Shown: one piece after another, positions 45,098-54,800 of the stretch
Layout of the letters: each line of letters begins with the position of its first letter
How positions within the stretch are numbered: position 1 is the first letter of the stretch
Assembly (NCBI RefSeq): GCF_002160915.1
Contig: NZ_NFLM01000001.1
Location: forward strand, 186,001-250,000
Source of the DNA: Faecalibacterium sp. An121
GTDB lineage: Bacteria > Bacillota > Clostridia > Oscillospirales > Ruminococcaceae
Reading direction: 5' to 3'
Length of the DNA: 64,000 bases
Made by a program: the position numbers and the translations under genes
Notes under the pieces: generated by a model
What the model saw: only the letters and a program-made list of their open reading frames with translations
Database searches by the model: none
What the model was told of the DNA's origin: nothing

Positions 45098-45390
45098 TTT
45101 TTTAAGACGTCTATGACCTCGTCTTTCTCGCCCAGCTGCCTGCGCAGGCTGCGATTCTCTGCTTCCAGCTCCCGGATGCGCTTTTGCTCCCGGTTCTGTC
45201 TGCTGACCTGGCCCATCTGAATGCCGGAGGCTTTCAGCCAGCTGCGCAGCGTGTCGATGCAGATCCCCAGCTCTTTGGCCACTTCCACCGGCTGACGGCC
45301 CTGTTCCGTGACCAGCCGCACGGCTCCGGCTTTGAATGCATCGTCGTACCGTGGGGGCGCTGTTCGTTTTTTCGTTTTCTTCTGTTCCAT
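45070..45390 (-). CDS. IS3-family OrfA (helix-turn-helix, leucine zipper)
   Basis: 106 residues. HTH region AVRLVTEQGRQPVEVAKELG then a coiled coil (REQKRIRELEAENRSLRRQL). Near the end, TTAAAAAAA (A7 at 45,097-45,103) lets the ribosome slip by -1 into the orfB frame, giving IRRHPVETVEERYRC. ATG at 45390 with AAAGGAG upstream. Confidence 0.88.
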   Translation of the reverse strand: MEQKKTKKRTAPPRYDDAFKAGAVRLVTEQGRQPVEVAKELGICIDTLRSWLKASGIQMGQVSRQNREQKRIRELEAENRSLRRQLGEKDEVIDVLKKSVGILSKP

Positions 45391-45459
45391 AACGTGTGCT
45401 CCTTTGCTTTCCAGTTTACGACTCTTTTCTCTGTCTGTCAATTCGGGTATAGGGGCAAC

Positions 45460-45921
45460 CAGCTGAATGAGAAAACCGCTGCCATTGTACAGCAAACAGA
45501 GGAATTGAGAGATTCCATCCGGGCCGATGAATCTCGCCTTGCTGAGATTGCGGTGCTGCGGGGGCACATTCTGAACTATGTCAAAACACGGGATATCTAC
45601 CAGGCATATAAGGCCAGCGGATTCAGCAAGGGGTATTTTGAAACCCACCGGCAGGCCCTGACCCTCCACAAGGCAGCCAAGGAAGCCTTCAATCAGCGGG
45701 ACTTGAAGAAGCTGCCCCGCATCCGGGACCTGAATGCCGAGTATGCGCAGCTTCTGGAGCGGAAGAAAAAGAACTACGCCGAGTATCGCCAGAAGAAAGC
45801 ACAAATGCAGGACTGGCTGATGGCACAGAAGATTGTGTCCGTGATGCTGGATGAAAAAGAACAGAAAGAAACCGAGATCAAACGGCAGGAAGAAAGAAAA
45901 ACACCGGAACATGGTCAATGA
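45460..45921 (+). pseudogene. C-terminal remnant of the ICE relaxase
   Basis: 154 codons immediately after the IS3. The sequence (MAEIAVLR-like EIAVLRGHILNYVKTRDIY, HKAAKEAFN, LKKLPRIRDLNAEYAQLL) matches the coiled-coil C-terminus of Tn1549-type relaxases. The catalytic N-terminal part is gone. Gene order shows that everything from prgI to the relaxase N-terminus, including virB4, was lost between the two IS ends. Confidence 0.8.
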
Positions 45922-45925
45922 TCTG

Positions 45926-45972
45926 GCTGGCACAGCAGTCCTCCATATGGCGGCTGCTGTGCCGGCTTTTTT
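45926..45972 (+). terminator. Terminator after the relaxase remnant
   Basis: GCTGGCACAGCAG/CTGCTGTGCCGGC stem (one mismatch), then TTTTTT. Nearly the same stem recurs at 46481-46523. Confidence 0.75.
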
Positions 45973-46102
45973 GTTTGCTGAGATGTTTGTTTTCTTCTCT
46001 AGTATACAGTTCACTGCCGAAAGTGTCAATAAAACTATACATCTATAGATAATTTATTATCCATCGTCGTATAGTAAAGTATATGTATGGAGGCAAAATG
46101 AC

Positions 46103-46441
46103 ATGATTTCTGAAAACATCAAGCGTTTGCGGGAGAATGCTGGTCTCTCACAAGCTGCTCTTGCTCGAAAGCTAGGTGTCACTCGTGCCAGTGTCAACGC
46201 ATGGGAGATGGAGCTGTCTGCACCAACAGCACAGTATCTGATTGCCCTCGCTCAGATTTTTCATACGACGACGGATGATATTTTGGGTCTGGAGCCGCAG
46301 GAACAGATTGTCCTGCGGGATATGAACGAACAGGAAAAGCGCCTGGTTTATGATCTGGTCTCCTATATAGCGGCAAGAAAAGACGCCGACAGGCAGGCGA
46401 TGAAACCGGAAAAAGCAGATCAGGACGAAAGTGAATCGTGA
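46103..46441 (+). CDS. XRE-family transcriptional regulator
   Basis: 112 residues. Helix-turn-helix at the N-terminus (LSQAALARKLGVTRASVNAWE), then a linker and a short helical tail. ATG at 46103 with GGAGGC upstream. It lies between two near-identical terminators and may regulate the defence operon or the ICE. Confidence 0.85.
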   Translation: MISENIKRLRENAGLSQAALARKLGVTRASVNAWEMELSAPTAQYLIALAQIFHTTTDDILGLEPQEQIVLRDMNEQEKRLVYDLVSYIAARKDADRQAMKPEKADQDESES

Positions 46442-46480
46442 AGGGACTTCCCATCCTGGCAGCATTTGGATATAAAATGA

Positions 46481-46530
46481 AGCTGGCACAGCAGTTCGCC
46501 AAACGGCGGCTGCTATGCCAGCTTTTTCTT
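46481..46530 (+). terminator. Terminator after the XRE gene
   Basis: AGCTGGCACAGCAG/CTGCTATGCCAGCT stem then TTTTTC. Near copy of the terminator at 45926. Confidence 0.75.
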
Positions 46531-46536
46531 TTTTGT

Positions 46537-46564
46537 TTGAATATTGGAGCTCGATGTGTAATAA
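46537..46564 (+). promoter_or_regulatory. Possible promoter of the defence operon
   Basis: TTGAAT (46537-46542), 16-base spacer, TAATAA (46559-46564), 42 bases before the GTG start of the helicase gene. Confidence 0.45.
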
Positions 46565-46606
46565 TAAATATGTCTTCATGTATTCAGTCCGGAAAGGAGC
46601 GTCATT

Positions 46607-49279
46607 GTGCTGAAATCATCGTTTCAAGCGTATTATACCGCCCGAAAGCTGGATGCTCTGCCGGACCGCGACAAGCTGCTGCCTGTTTATGCTTCTTCCA
46701 GCATCGAGATGTACCCTTTTCAAGTCGCAGCTGCAGGCTTTGCGCTCCGATCCCCCTTTCAGAAAGGCATAATACTTTGCGATGAGGCAGGTATGGGAAA
46801 GAGCCACGAGGCCATGCTTATTGTTGCCCAGCGGTGGATGGAAGGGCATGGCCGGATTTTGCTGTGTATTCCCAATATAGATTTATTGTCCCAGTGGACC
46901 GAATTATTGGACCGCTGTTACACGGTGCCCTATGTGGTTCTGACCAGCCGTCAGGAATGGGAAGCGAACATTTCACAGGATTCACCCAACGGGTTTGAAC
47001 AGGATGGAATTGTCATTACTACTTATGATTATGCCGCTGACCATGAAGAACAGGCGGCATCTGTCGCCTGGGATTTGACTGTGTTTGAAGAAGCAAATGC
47101 CCTCTCTGGCGTATATCAGGAGAGCAGCCGGCAGGCCAGGGCCTTGTATCGGATTGCCGGGAAGTCGTTCAAATTGCTCCTGACCGGCACCCCGATCGAA
47201 AAGAATATCATGGACCTTTACGGCTTGATCTGGTTTATCGACAATACCGTATTGCCGGAAGAAAAAGAGTTTTTGACCCGATATTTGCGCCGCCCGGAAA
47301 ATTATCCTGAATTGAGCGGTCGGGTCAGCAAGTATTGTTTCCGCACTCTGCGTTCCCAGGCCAGGGGCTGTGCCAAAATGCCGGAAAGGCTGCTCCTTAC
47401 AGAGGAATACACCCGTTCGGAACCAGAGCGCTATGTATATCAGCTTCTCTATGATTACATCAACAAGCCTGTGAAGCTGGCTTTCCCTGAAATGGAATCC
47501 TATGACCTGGCCCTTCGGCTGCTGGGCCTGCAAGGGTCTTCGACTGCTGCTATTAGCCAAACCATCCAGGGTGTGATTCGGCGGCTGAAAGCGATGGACA
47601 GTGCCGATGATGAAGTCGCGGAATTGAATCACATTCTGGATGCTTGTGCCCGCGTTCCGGTGGATGCCAAGGCGCTGGAGCTGATGCGGATTCTGGATCG
47701 TGGTTTTCAGATGATAAAAAAGACCGGAGCCAGGAAAAAAGCAGTTGTTTTTACCGAGAGCGTGGAAACCCAGAAGATGCTGGCCGCAATCGTGGGGAAA
47801 AAATACAAGGTCTTCTGCTACAATGGAAGCATGGACTATTCTGCGATTCGGCGCTTCAAGGAGACCGGAGAAGTTTTAATCTCAACGGATAATGGAGCCA
47901 GGGGATTTAATCTGGAGGAGGCCGCTTTTGTAATCCAGTATGATTTGCTGTATAATACATTGAAAATGGAACAGCGAATCGACCGCTGCCACCGGCTTGG
48001 CCAGCAAAACGATGTGCTTGCAGTTGCTTTTATCGACAAAGAAAACTTTGCCGATGTCCGCAAACTGGAACTGGCCAGTAAGCGGACGCTGGTTTCAGAT
48101 GGCGTTTTTGGTATCAGCCATGCAGTTCTCGGCGGATTTTCAGATGATCTGGATGCAGCCTTTGAGAAAATTTCGGAACGGATTCGGACGGCGACACAAG
48201 TCGAAGCCGATTATCAGCAGACCCTAACGGAACGAGCCAACGAAAACAGGAAGCAGGTAGCTTCTGCCGAAGAAATCCTTTTTACTACATTCAGCAAACA
48301 GCTGGCAGACAAGGTTTACCTGACACCCCGCTATGTGGAGCAGCGCACCGCAGAGATGAATCAGGAACTTTGGGATTTGGCCAAGTGGTTCTTTAACCAG
48401 TATAACGCATCCCACACTGACTGCTTTTTTGAAATTGACGATACAGCTCAGACCATCACCGCTACCCGTTACGAGTCCTTGCCTACCCTGTTTTACTACT
48501 GGAATGGGAGCAGAAACAGAAAGTACCAAAGCCTGAAAGCCTATGGCATGGCCAAGGATTTCAAGCCGCGTTCCGGGCGCATCACTTTTTCCAGTATCAT
48601 CGGGCAAGGTATCCTCCGTGAAGTGGAGTGCGCCGACACTGGCTGCTGTTATGTCCCAAACCTAGCACCAGAAATGGAAAACGCTGAGATTGCCCTTTAT
48701 TCTGTGGAAATCAGCTCCCCGGCCCGTGGTGTCGCAAAGGAGATTCCCGTACTGGTGGGGCAAACTGTGGATGGTGAACCGCTCACCGAGGCCGAATGTG
48801 AGAACCTGCTCTCTCAAGCAAGAGAAGTTGTAGAGGAGAAAGGGCACAAAACGCCGCACTGGCTCAAACGGGCAGGACGGCCCCACCCTCTTGACAGGCT
48901 TGTCCGGGCGGATGCTTTGCTTGCAGGTCAGGTTAAATTGCTGTCCCCCTGCTATGCAGAGGAAACAGAGCGGCTGACACTGGAAGCAACGCGGCAAAAG
49001 ACCGCTCTTGCCAAAAAGGCAGATGTGCTGGATACTAAGATCAAAGAGCTGGAAACCACACGCAGCACGATCACCGGCGACCGTCTGAAGCTGCTGCAGC
49101 TGGACAAACAGATCAACCAGCTTCGCCGGGAGTATATGTCCAGCCAGGAAAATCAATTCTTTGAATCCATGCAGCTCGATCTGGAGCTGGAAGAAAAAAT
49201 AAAGGCCCTGGCGGAAAACGAGAAGCTCACCGCAAAGGCAGTTAGGGAATTTACGGTTTCAATTCAGGGAGGAGTTTAA
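46607..49279 (+). CDS. SNF2/RapA-like helicase, first gene of a type III restriction operon
   Basis: 890 residues. Walker A region CDEAGMGKSHEA (about 57-68), motif II as VFEEAN (in place of DEAH, about 157-162), motif III LLLTGTPI, and motif VI QRIDRCHRLGQ (about 453-463) show an SF2 helicase of the SNF2/RapA kind. The C-terminal ~350 residues have no family I know, with a coiled coil near the end (LETTRSTITGDRLKLLQLDK). Such helicases occur in defence islands (DISARM, some restriction systems). GTG start at 46607 with GGAAAGGAG. It shares one base with the next gene (TAATG). The role is inferred from context. Confidence 0.85.
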   Translation: MLKSSFQAYYTARKLDALPDRDKLLPVYASSSIEMYPFQVAAAGFALRSPFQKGIILCDEAGMGKSHEAMLIVAQRWMEGHGRILLCIPNIDLLSQWTELLDRCYTVPYVVLTSRQEWEANISQDSPNGFEQDGIVITTYDYAADHEEQAASVAWDLTVFEEANALSGVYQESSRQARALYRIAGKSFKLLLTGTPIEKNIMDLYGLIWFIDNTVLPEEKEFLTRYLRRPENYPELSGRVSKYCFRTLRSQARGCAKMPERLLLTEEYTRSEPERYVYQLLYDYINKPVKLAFPEMESYDLALRLLGLQGSSTAAISQTIQGVIRRLKAMDSADDEVAELNHILDACARVPVDAKALELMRILDRGFQMIKKTGARKKAVVFTESVETQKMLAAIVGKKYKVFCYNGSMDYSAIRRFKETGEVLISTDNGARGFNLEEAAFVIQYDLLYNTLKMEQRIDRCHRLGQQNDVLAVAFIDKENFADVRKLELASKRTLVSDGVFGISHAVLGGFSDDLDAAFEKISERIRTATQVEADYQQTLTERANENRKQVASAEEILFTTFSKQLADKVYLTPRYVEQRTAEMNQELWDLAKWFFNQYNASHTDCFFEIDDTAQTITATRYESLPTLFYYWNGSRNRKYQSLKAYGMAKDFKPRSGRITFSSIIGQGILREVECADTGCCYVPNLAPEMENAEIALYSVEISSPARGVAKEIPVLVGQTVDGEPLTEAECENLLSQAREVVEEKGHKTPHWLKRAGRPHPLDRLVRADALLAGQVKLLSPCYAEETERLTLEATRQKTALAKKADVLDTKIKELETTRSTITGDRLKLLQLDKQINQLRREYMSSQENQFFESMQLDLELEEKIKALAENEKLTAKAVREFTVSIQGGV

Positions 49280-49926
49280 TGGATACAGCAGACGTTATCA
49301 CTTTGCTTGGCATTTTTATAACTGCTGCGCTTACGGGTATCAACCTGTATATAACGGTTTTGAATCAGCGGAAATCTCAAGAATACAATCTTCGCAAGAG
49401 CGATTATGAAAAACGGAGTGATCAACTCACGGACAGCATAACGCAATATATCGCTATGCTTGATTCGCATCAGATAAGTTTCATGGCCCTAAACGAACAG
49501 GAATACGAACAGAAATATGAAGAAGTAAATCATAATTTTCAGCAACTGGAGGTAACTTATCATAAAATCAAACTTTTGTTAAATGACAAGAATGCAGTAT
49601 ATAAAAAACTTGATTCGTTATTGGATGAATCAATGGAAAAGGCAAAGAGCGTCAGATGTCACAACTTATTTGCGGAGATGGCATCGAATAGTTTGCGCAA
49701 TCCAAAGAGTTTTTTAAAAGCTGTTTCAGAGGTTGCTAGGCACTCAGGTGAATCTGTATCAGATGCTGAAGAAATAGCTGCTGCGAAAGAAATGAGAGAC
49801 CAGCACTTGAAACAGTATCTAGCGGAAGTAGAAGATCTTCAGATGCAGAAAAGTATGCTGATTTCCATTACGCGAGAGTATCTGGCTAAGGAAAAAGAAG
49901 CAGTCTTGAAGGGAGAGAAAAAATGA
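49279..49926 (+). CDS. Membrane-anchored coiled-coil protein in the restriction operon
   Basis: 215 residues. One membrane helix at about 5-27 (ITLLGIFITAALTGINLYIT), then a long coiled coil to the end. The gene is more AT-rich than its neighbours and overlaps both (TAATG before, ATGA after), so it is built into the operon. I do not know the family. In related operons another small gene can sit here. It may anchor the complex or act as a membrane effector; both are speculation. Confidence 0.7.
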   Translation: MDTADVITLLGIFITAALTGINLYITVLNQRKSQEYNLRKSDYEKRSDQLTDSITQYIAMLDSHQISFMALNEQEYEQKYEEVNHNFQQLEVTYHKIKLLLNDKNAVYKKLDSLLDESMEKAKSVRCHNLFAEMASNSLRNPKSFLKAVSEVARHSGESVSDAEEIAAAKEMRDQHLKQYLAEVEDLQMQKSMLISITREYLAKEKEAVLKGEKK

Positions 49927-51788
49927 ACGAAAAGATGGACGGCCTTTCCATGAACCTGGAGCAAGCCAATCTGGACAAGCTGCGCTCGGTTTTCCCGGAG
50001 TGCGTCAGCGAAGGCAAGCTGGATATCGACAAGCTGCTTTCTCTGTGCGGCGAATACATTGACAACGACTTTGAAAAGTACCGCTTTGAATGGAAGGGCA
50101 AAGCCGAGTGCCTGAGCCTTGCCCAAAAGCGTTCCAGCGGGACCCTGCGTCCCTGCCCTGCTGAAAGCGTCAACTGGGACACCACCCAGAACCTCTACAT
50201 CGAGGGAGATAACCTGGAGGTGCTGAAGCTGCTGCAATCGGCCTACTACCGCAAGGTCAAGATGATCTACATCGACCCGCCTTATAACACCGGCAATGAT
50301 TTTGTTTACGCAGATGATTTTGCTGATCCGCTGGCCCGGTACAAGGAGGTCACCCAGCAGACAACCAAGTCCAACCCGGAGACGATGGGCCGGTATCACA
50401 CCAACTGGCTGAACATGATGTACCCCCGCCTGCGGCTGGCGGCCAACCTGCTGCGGGATGATGGCGTGATTTTCATTTCGATTGATGACAATGAAGTGAC
50501 AAACCTGCGTAAAATTTGCGATGAAGTTTTTGGCGAAGAAAATTTTTTGGCTTGCATTGTATGGGAAAAGAGATTTACACGAAGCAACAATGCACGTCTA
50601 TTTGCATCATTGACGGATTATATTTTGGTGTACAGAAAGAGTCCATCTGTAAACTATTTACGTGCTCCCCGTACCGAGAAATCCGATAGTATCTATAGTA
50701 ATCCTGATAATGACCCGCGCGGAGTGTGGACGAGTGTTTCTTATGTTAATCCGGCTACTAAGGAGCAACGTCCCAACTTATCGTACCCAATTGTAAATCC
50801 AATAACCGGAAAAGAAATTAATCACCCAACAAATGCTTGGAAGTATGAGTATTCCAAGTATCTTGCTCATGCAAAAGATAATCGGCTATACTGGGGAGTA
50901 AATGGGGAAAATACATATCCACGATTAAAAAAGTTTTTGAGTGAAGTGGATGATGGGATGGTCCCCGTAAACCTCTGGAAAAGAGATGAAGTGGGTACAA
51001 CTGATGCTGCGAGCAAAGAACTTTCAGTACTTATGGGAGCAAAGGTTTTTGATTTTCCAAAACCAGTTGAGCTGGTCAAAACCATGACTCAAATTGCGGC
51101 ATCCGAAAAGGATTGTATTATCCTTGATTTCTTCTCTGGCTCCGCAACCACTGCCCATGCCGTGATGCAGCTCAACGCTGAGGACGGCGGCAACCGCCGA
51201 TTTATTCTGGTGCAGCTGCCCGAAGTCTGCGACGAAAAGAGTGAGGCTTACAAGGCCGGGTATAAAAACATCTGTGAGATCGGCAAAGAGCGAATCCGCC
51301 GCGCCGGAAAGAAGCTGACCGAAACGAAGGACGGCCAGCTCAGTATGGATGGAGAGAAGGCTCCCCTTGACATCGGCTTCAAGGTGTTCAAGCTGGACAC
51401 TTCTAATATGAAGCTCTGGGACACCACCCCGATTGCGGATGGAGGCGCAGACGAACTGGTGGAGCGGATGAACCAGATGGTGCGCCGGATCAAGCCGGAG
51501 CGTTCTGACCTGGATATGGTATACGAAGTGATGCTCAAACTGGGCGTCCCTCTGACCTATCCGGTGCAGCAGCTGAACATCAACGGCAAGCCTGTCTACG
51601 AAGTGGGCGAGAACTGCCTGCTCCTGATCTGCTTGGCAGAATTCGTAGAGCCGGAAGATGTGCAGGCTATGGCCGACTATGCCCCGGCCAAGATGATTAT
51701 GTCCCGAGATTGCTTTACCACCGATACAGCCATGGCAAATGCCCACTACATCCTGCGGGACCGGCAGATTGAGCTGAAGCTGGTATAA
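49923..51788 (+). CDS. mod: Type III restriction-modification DNA methyltransferase (Mod)
   Basis: N6-adenine methyltransferase of the beta class, 621 residues. DPPY (about 118-121) precedes the SAM motif DFFSGSATTAHAV (about 401), the beta order. The target-recognition domain lies between, about 195-390. It protects the host and gives specificity to the Res subunit next to it. The TRD segment (50,520-51,115) is much more AT-rich (a 60-base sample is 33% GC) than its flanks. Starts inside the previous gene; stop is 15 bases before res. Confidence 0.92.
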   Translation: MNEKMDGLSMNLEQANLDKLRSVFPECVSEGKLDIDKLLSLCGEYIDNDFEKYRFEWKGKAECLSLAQKRSSGTLRPCPAESVNWDTTQNLYIEGDNLEVLKLLQSAYYRKVKMIYIDPPYNTGNDFVYADDFADPLARYKEVTQQTTKSNPETMGRYHTNWLNMMYPRLRLAANLLRDDGVIFISIDDNEVTNLRKICDEVFGEENFLACIVWEKRFTRSNNARLFASLTDYILVYRKSPSVNYLRAPRTEKSDSIYSNPDNDPRGVWTSVSYVNPATKEQRPNLSYPIVNPITGKEINHPTNAWKYEYSKYLAHAKDNRLYWGVNGENTYPRLKKFLSEVDDGMVPVNLWKRDEVGTTDAASKELSVLMGAKVFDFPKPVELVKTMTQIAASEKDCIILDFFSGSATTAHAVMQLNAEDGGNRRFILVQLPEVCDEKSEAYKAGYKNICEIGKERIRRAGKKLTETKDGQLSMDGEKAPLDIGFKVFKLDTSNMKLWDTTPIADGGADELVERMNQMVRRIKPERSDLDMVYEVMLKLGVPLTYPVQQLNINGKPVYEVGENCLLLICLAEFVEPEDVQAMADYAPAKMIMSRDCFTTDTAMANAHYILRDRQIELKLV

Positions 51789-51803
51789 CGGAGGTCTTGG
51801 AAA

Positions 51804-54800
51804 ATGAAACTTAAATTCAAAAACCAGGGCTTTCAGCAGGATGCAGTCAACGCTGTAGCAGACCTGTTCATGGGTCAGGAAAGGACAACACACACCTTTT
51901 CCAACATGGACCTGGGTCAGACCTCTTTCGTGTATCAGACGCGGACATCCAACCAGCTGCTGATCGACGATGCGGCCTTGACCGAAAATATGCACCGTGT
52001 CCAGAAACGGAACCTTTTGCCCTTGACCGACAGCGCTGAAACCCACCAGTTCTGCATTGAGATGGAAACCGGCACCGGCAAGACCTATGTTTATACCAAA
52101 ACGATATTTGAGCTGAACCGCAGGTACGGCTTCACCAAGTTTGTGGTGGTCGTACCCTCTGTCGCCATCCGCGAGGGCGTCTATAAGTCCTTTGAGGTGA
52201 CAAAGGAACACTTCGGTCTCCAGTACGACAACGTACCCTGCCGGTTTTTTATCTACAACTCTGCGAAGCTCAATGATGTGCGGGCATTTGCAACCAGCAC
52301 TGAAATTGAGATCATGATTATCAACATCGACGCTTTCAAAAAGGCAGAAAATATTTTTAATCAGGATCAGGACCGCCTGAGCGGCAGCAGTGCCATCCGG
52401 CTGATTCAGGACACCCATCCCATTGTCATCATCGACGAGCCGCAGAGCGTGGACAACACCCCCAAGGCGAAAGAAGCGATCCGCTCGCTGAATCCCATGT
52501 GTGTGCTGCGGTATTCCGCAACCCACCGGGAAAAGATCAACCTGCTTTACCGGCTGACCTCGGTTGACGCTTTCCGGCTGGGGTTGGTGAAGCAGATTTC
52601 AGTATTCTCCAGTCAGGTCGAGGGCGGCCACAACCAGGCATACGTCCGGCTTCTGTCTGTCTCCAACGAAAAAGGCTTCCGCGCAAAAGTCGAGATGGAT
52701 GTCAAAGAGAAAACCGGCATTGTAAAACGGAAAACAGTTACCGTCAAGCCGGGTGATGATCTGTTCCTGTTGTCTGGTCAGAGGGAGCTGTATGAAGGCT
52801 ACACCATTGCAGGGATTGACTGCACACCGGGCTACGAACATATTGAATTTGGCAACACAGTTGAGGTGGCTATGGGACGAGCCATCGGTTCCGTAGACGA
52901 AAATATCCTGAAGAAAGCACAGATTCGCCGCACCATCGAGGCACATCTGGACAAAGAGCTGCGCTATACAGAGAAAGGAATCAAGGTCCTCTCCTTGTTT
53001 TTCATTGACAAGGTAGACAAGTACCGACACGAGGACGGTACCCCTGGTATCTATGCGGACATGTTTGAGGAGTGCTATCAGGACTTAATTTCACGCCCCA
53101 AGTATGCTCCCATCCGTGAGAAATTCACCGCGGATGTTTCCAAAGTTCACAACGGCTACTTCTCACAGGATAAGAAAGGCCGGTTGAAGGACACCAGGGG
53201 CGACACCCAAGCAGATGACGATACCTACAACACCATCATGCGGGATAAAGAGTGGCTGCTGAGTTTTGAGTGCCCGCTGCGCTTTATCTTCTCTCACTCT
53301 GCGCTGAAAGAAGGCTGGGACAATCCAAACGTGTTCCAGGTCTGCACCTTGATTGACCAAAAGTCCACCTTTACCTGCCGCCAGAAGATAGGCCGCGGCC
53401 TGCGTTTGTGCGTCAACCAGGACGGAGAACGCATCGAGGATAAGAACATCAACATCCTTCATGTCATGGCCAATGAGAGTTTCGCAGACTTTGCAGCGAA
53501 GCTCCAGAAGGAAATCGAGGAAGATACCGGCATGAAATTTGGTGTGCTGCAGCTGGATATGTTTGCAGGACTGACCTTCCAGCAGGAAGTTACACGGGAG
53601 CACACCATCGACCAGGAAGAAGCCAAAGAATTGGTGGATCGCTGGTTTGCGGATGGTTCCGTAGAGAAATGGAAGGCTGATGCCGAACTGGTGGCTGCGG
53701 AAGAAAAAATCTCTGCCGATTTGGAGAGCGGAAAGATCACATCGCCGCCCAACCCGGTCACCGAAGTGATGCGCCAGGTCAAGATGGGTGCCACTGCCGA
53801 GCAGGCTGCAGCGGCTATTGTGGGTATCACCAGTACCATTACCACGGTGGAGGAACGTACCCTTACTCACGAAGATGCAGCCGAACTGATGCAGCACTTT
53901 GAAAAAAAGGGCTACATCTCAAGTACCGGCAAGATCAAGGACACCATGAAGGTGGCCTTGAAAAATGGAACGCTTGATCTGCCTCAGAAATACGAGGCAG
54001 CCCGTGAACGGTTTGTGCAGATCATCTCCGCAGCAGACAGCAAGCCGCCGATCCGGGATGCGTCTCACGATGTGGTGGTCCGACTCAATAAACAGGTCAT
54101 GCTCTCCCCGGAGTTCATGGAGCTGTGGCGCAAGATCAAACAGAAAACCACTTACCGGGTCAGCATCGACACCGAGCAGCTTATCAAAAACTGTGTCCGG
54201 GATTTGAAGGATATGCCGCCCATTCCGAAGGCTCGCATCATTACCCAGACTGCCGATATCCAGGTGGAACAGTCCGGCGTTCATCATGTGGAGCGGGAAA
54301 TGCGCACCACCGACATTGCTGATTCGTACCAGTCTTTGCCGGATATTGTGACGGCCATCAGTGATGAAGCACTTTTGACACCGGAAACAGTCACCAGGAT
54401 ACTGACCGAAAGCGGGCGGCTTGGTGATTTCCTGAATAATCCTGAGGCATTTCTTGAGCAGGCCAGTCAAATCATCCGGGATAACCGCCACGCCCTTGCG
54501 ATTGATGGCATCAGCTACATCAAGCTGGACGGACAGGAATATTATGCCCAGGAGATTTTCAATACCTCAGAGCTGATTGCAAACCTGGACCGAAACGCAG
54601 TCAAGGTGGAACACAGTGTCTACGATTATATCGTATATGACAGTAGTTCTGTGGAGCGGCCCTTTGCTTTGGATCTGGACCACGACCCGGATGTGAAGAT
54701 GTTTTTCAAGATTCCTGAACGGTTCAAGATCGACACCCCCATCGGCACCTATAATCCTGACTGGGCAGTATATTTGCTGAAGAATGGCGAGGAAAAGCTC

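Larger units (their letters stand above)
44125..45458 (-). mobile_element. IS3-family insertion sequence
   Basis: Left end TGACCCCTTCCCC and right end (reverse complement) TGCCCCTATACCC are imperfect inverted ends; boundaries are good to a few bases. It contains orfA and orfB in the minus direction with an A7 frameshift site. Different genes lie on either side, with no visible clean target duplication, pointing to an IS-linked deletion. Confidence 0.8.
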
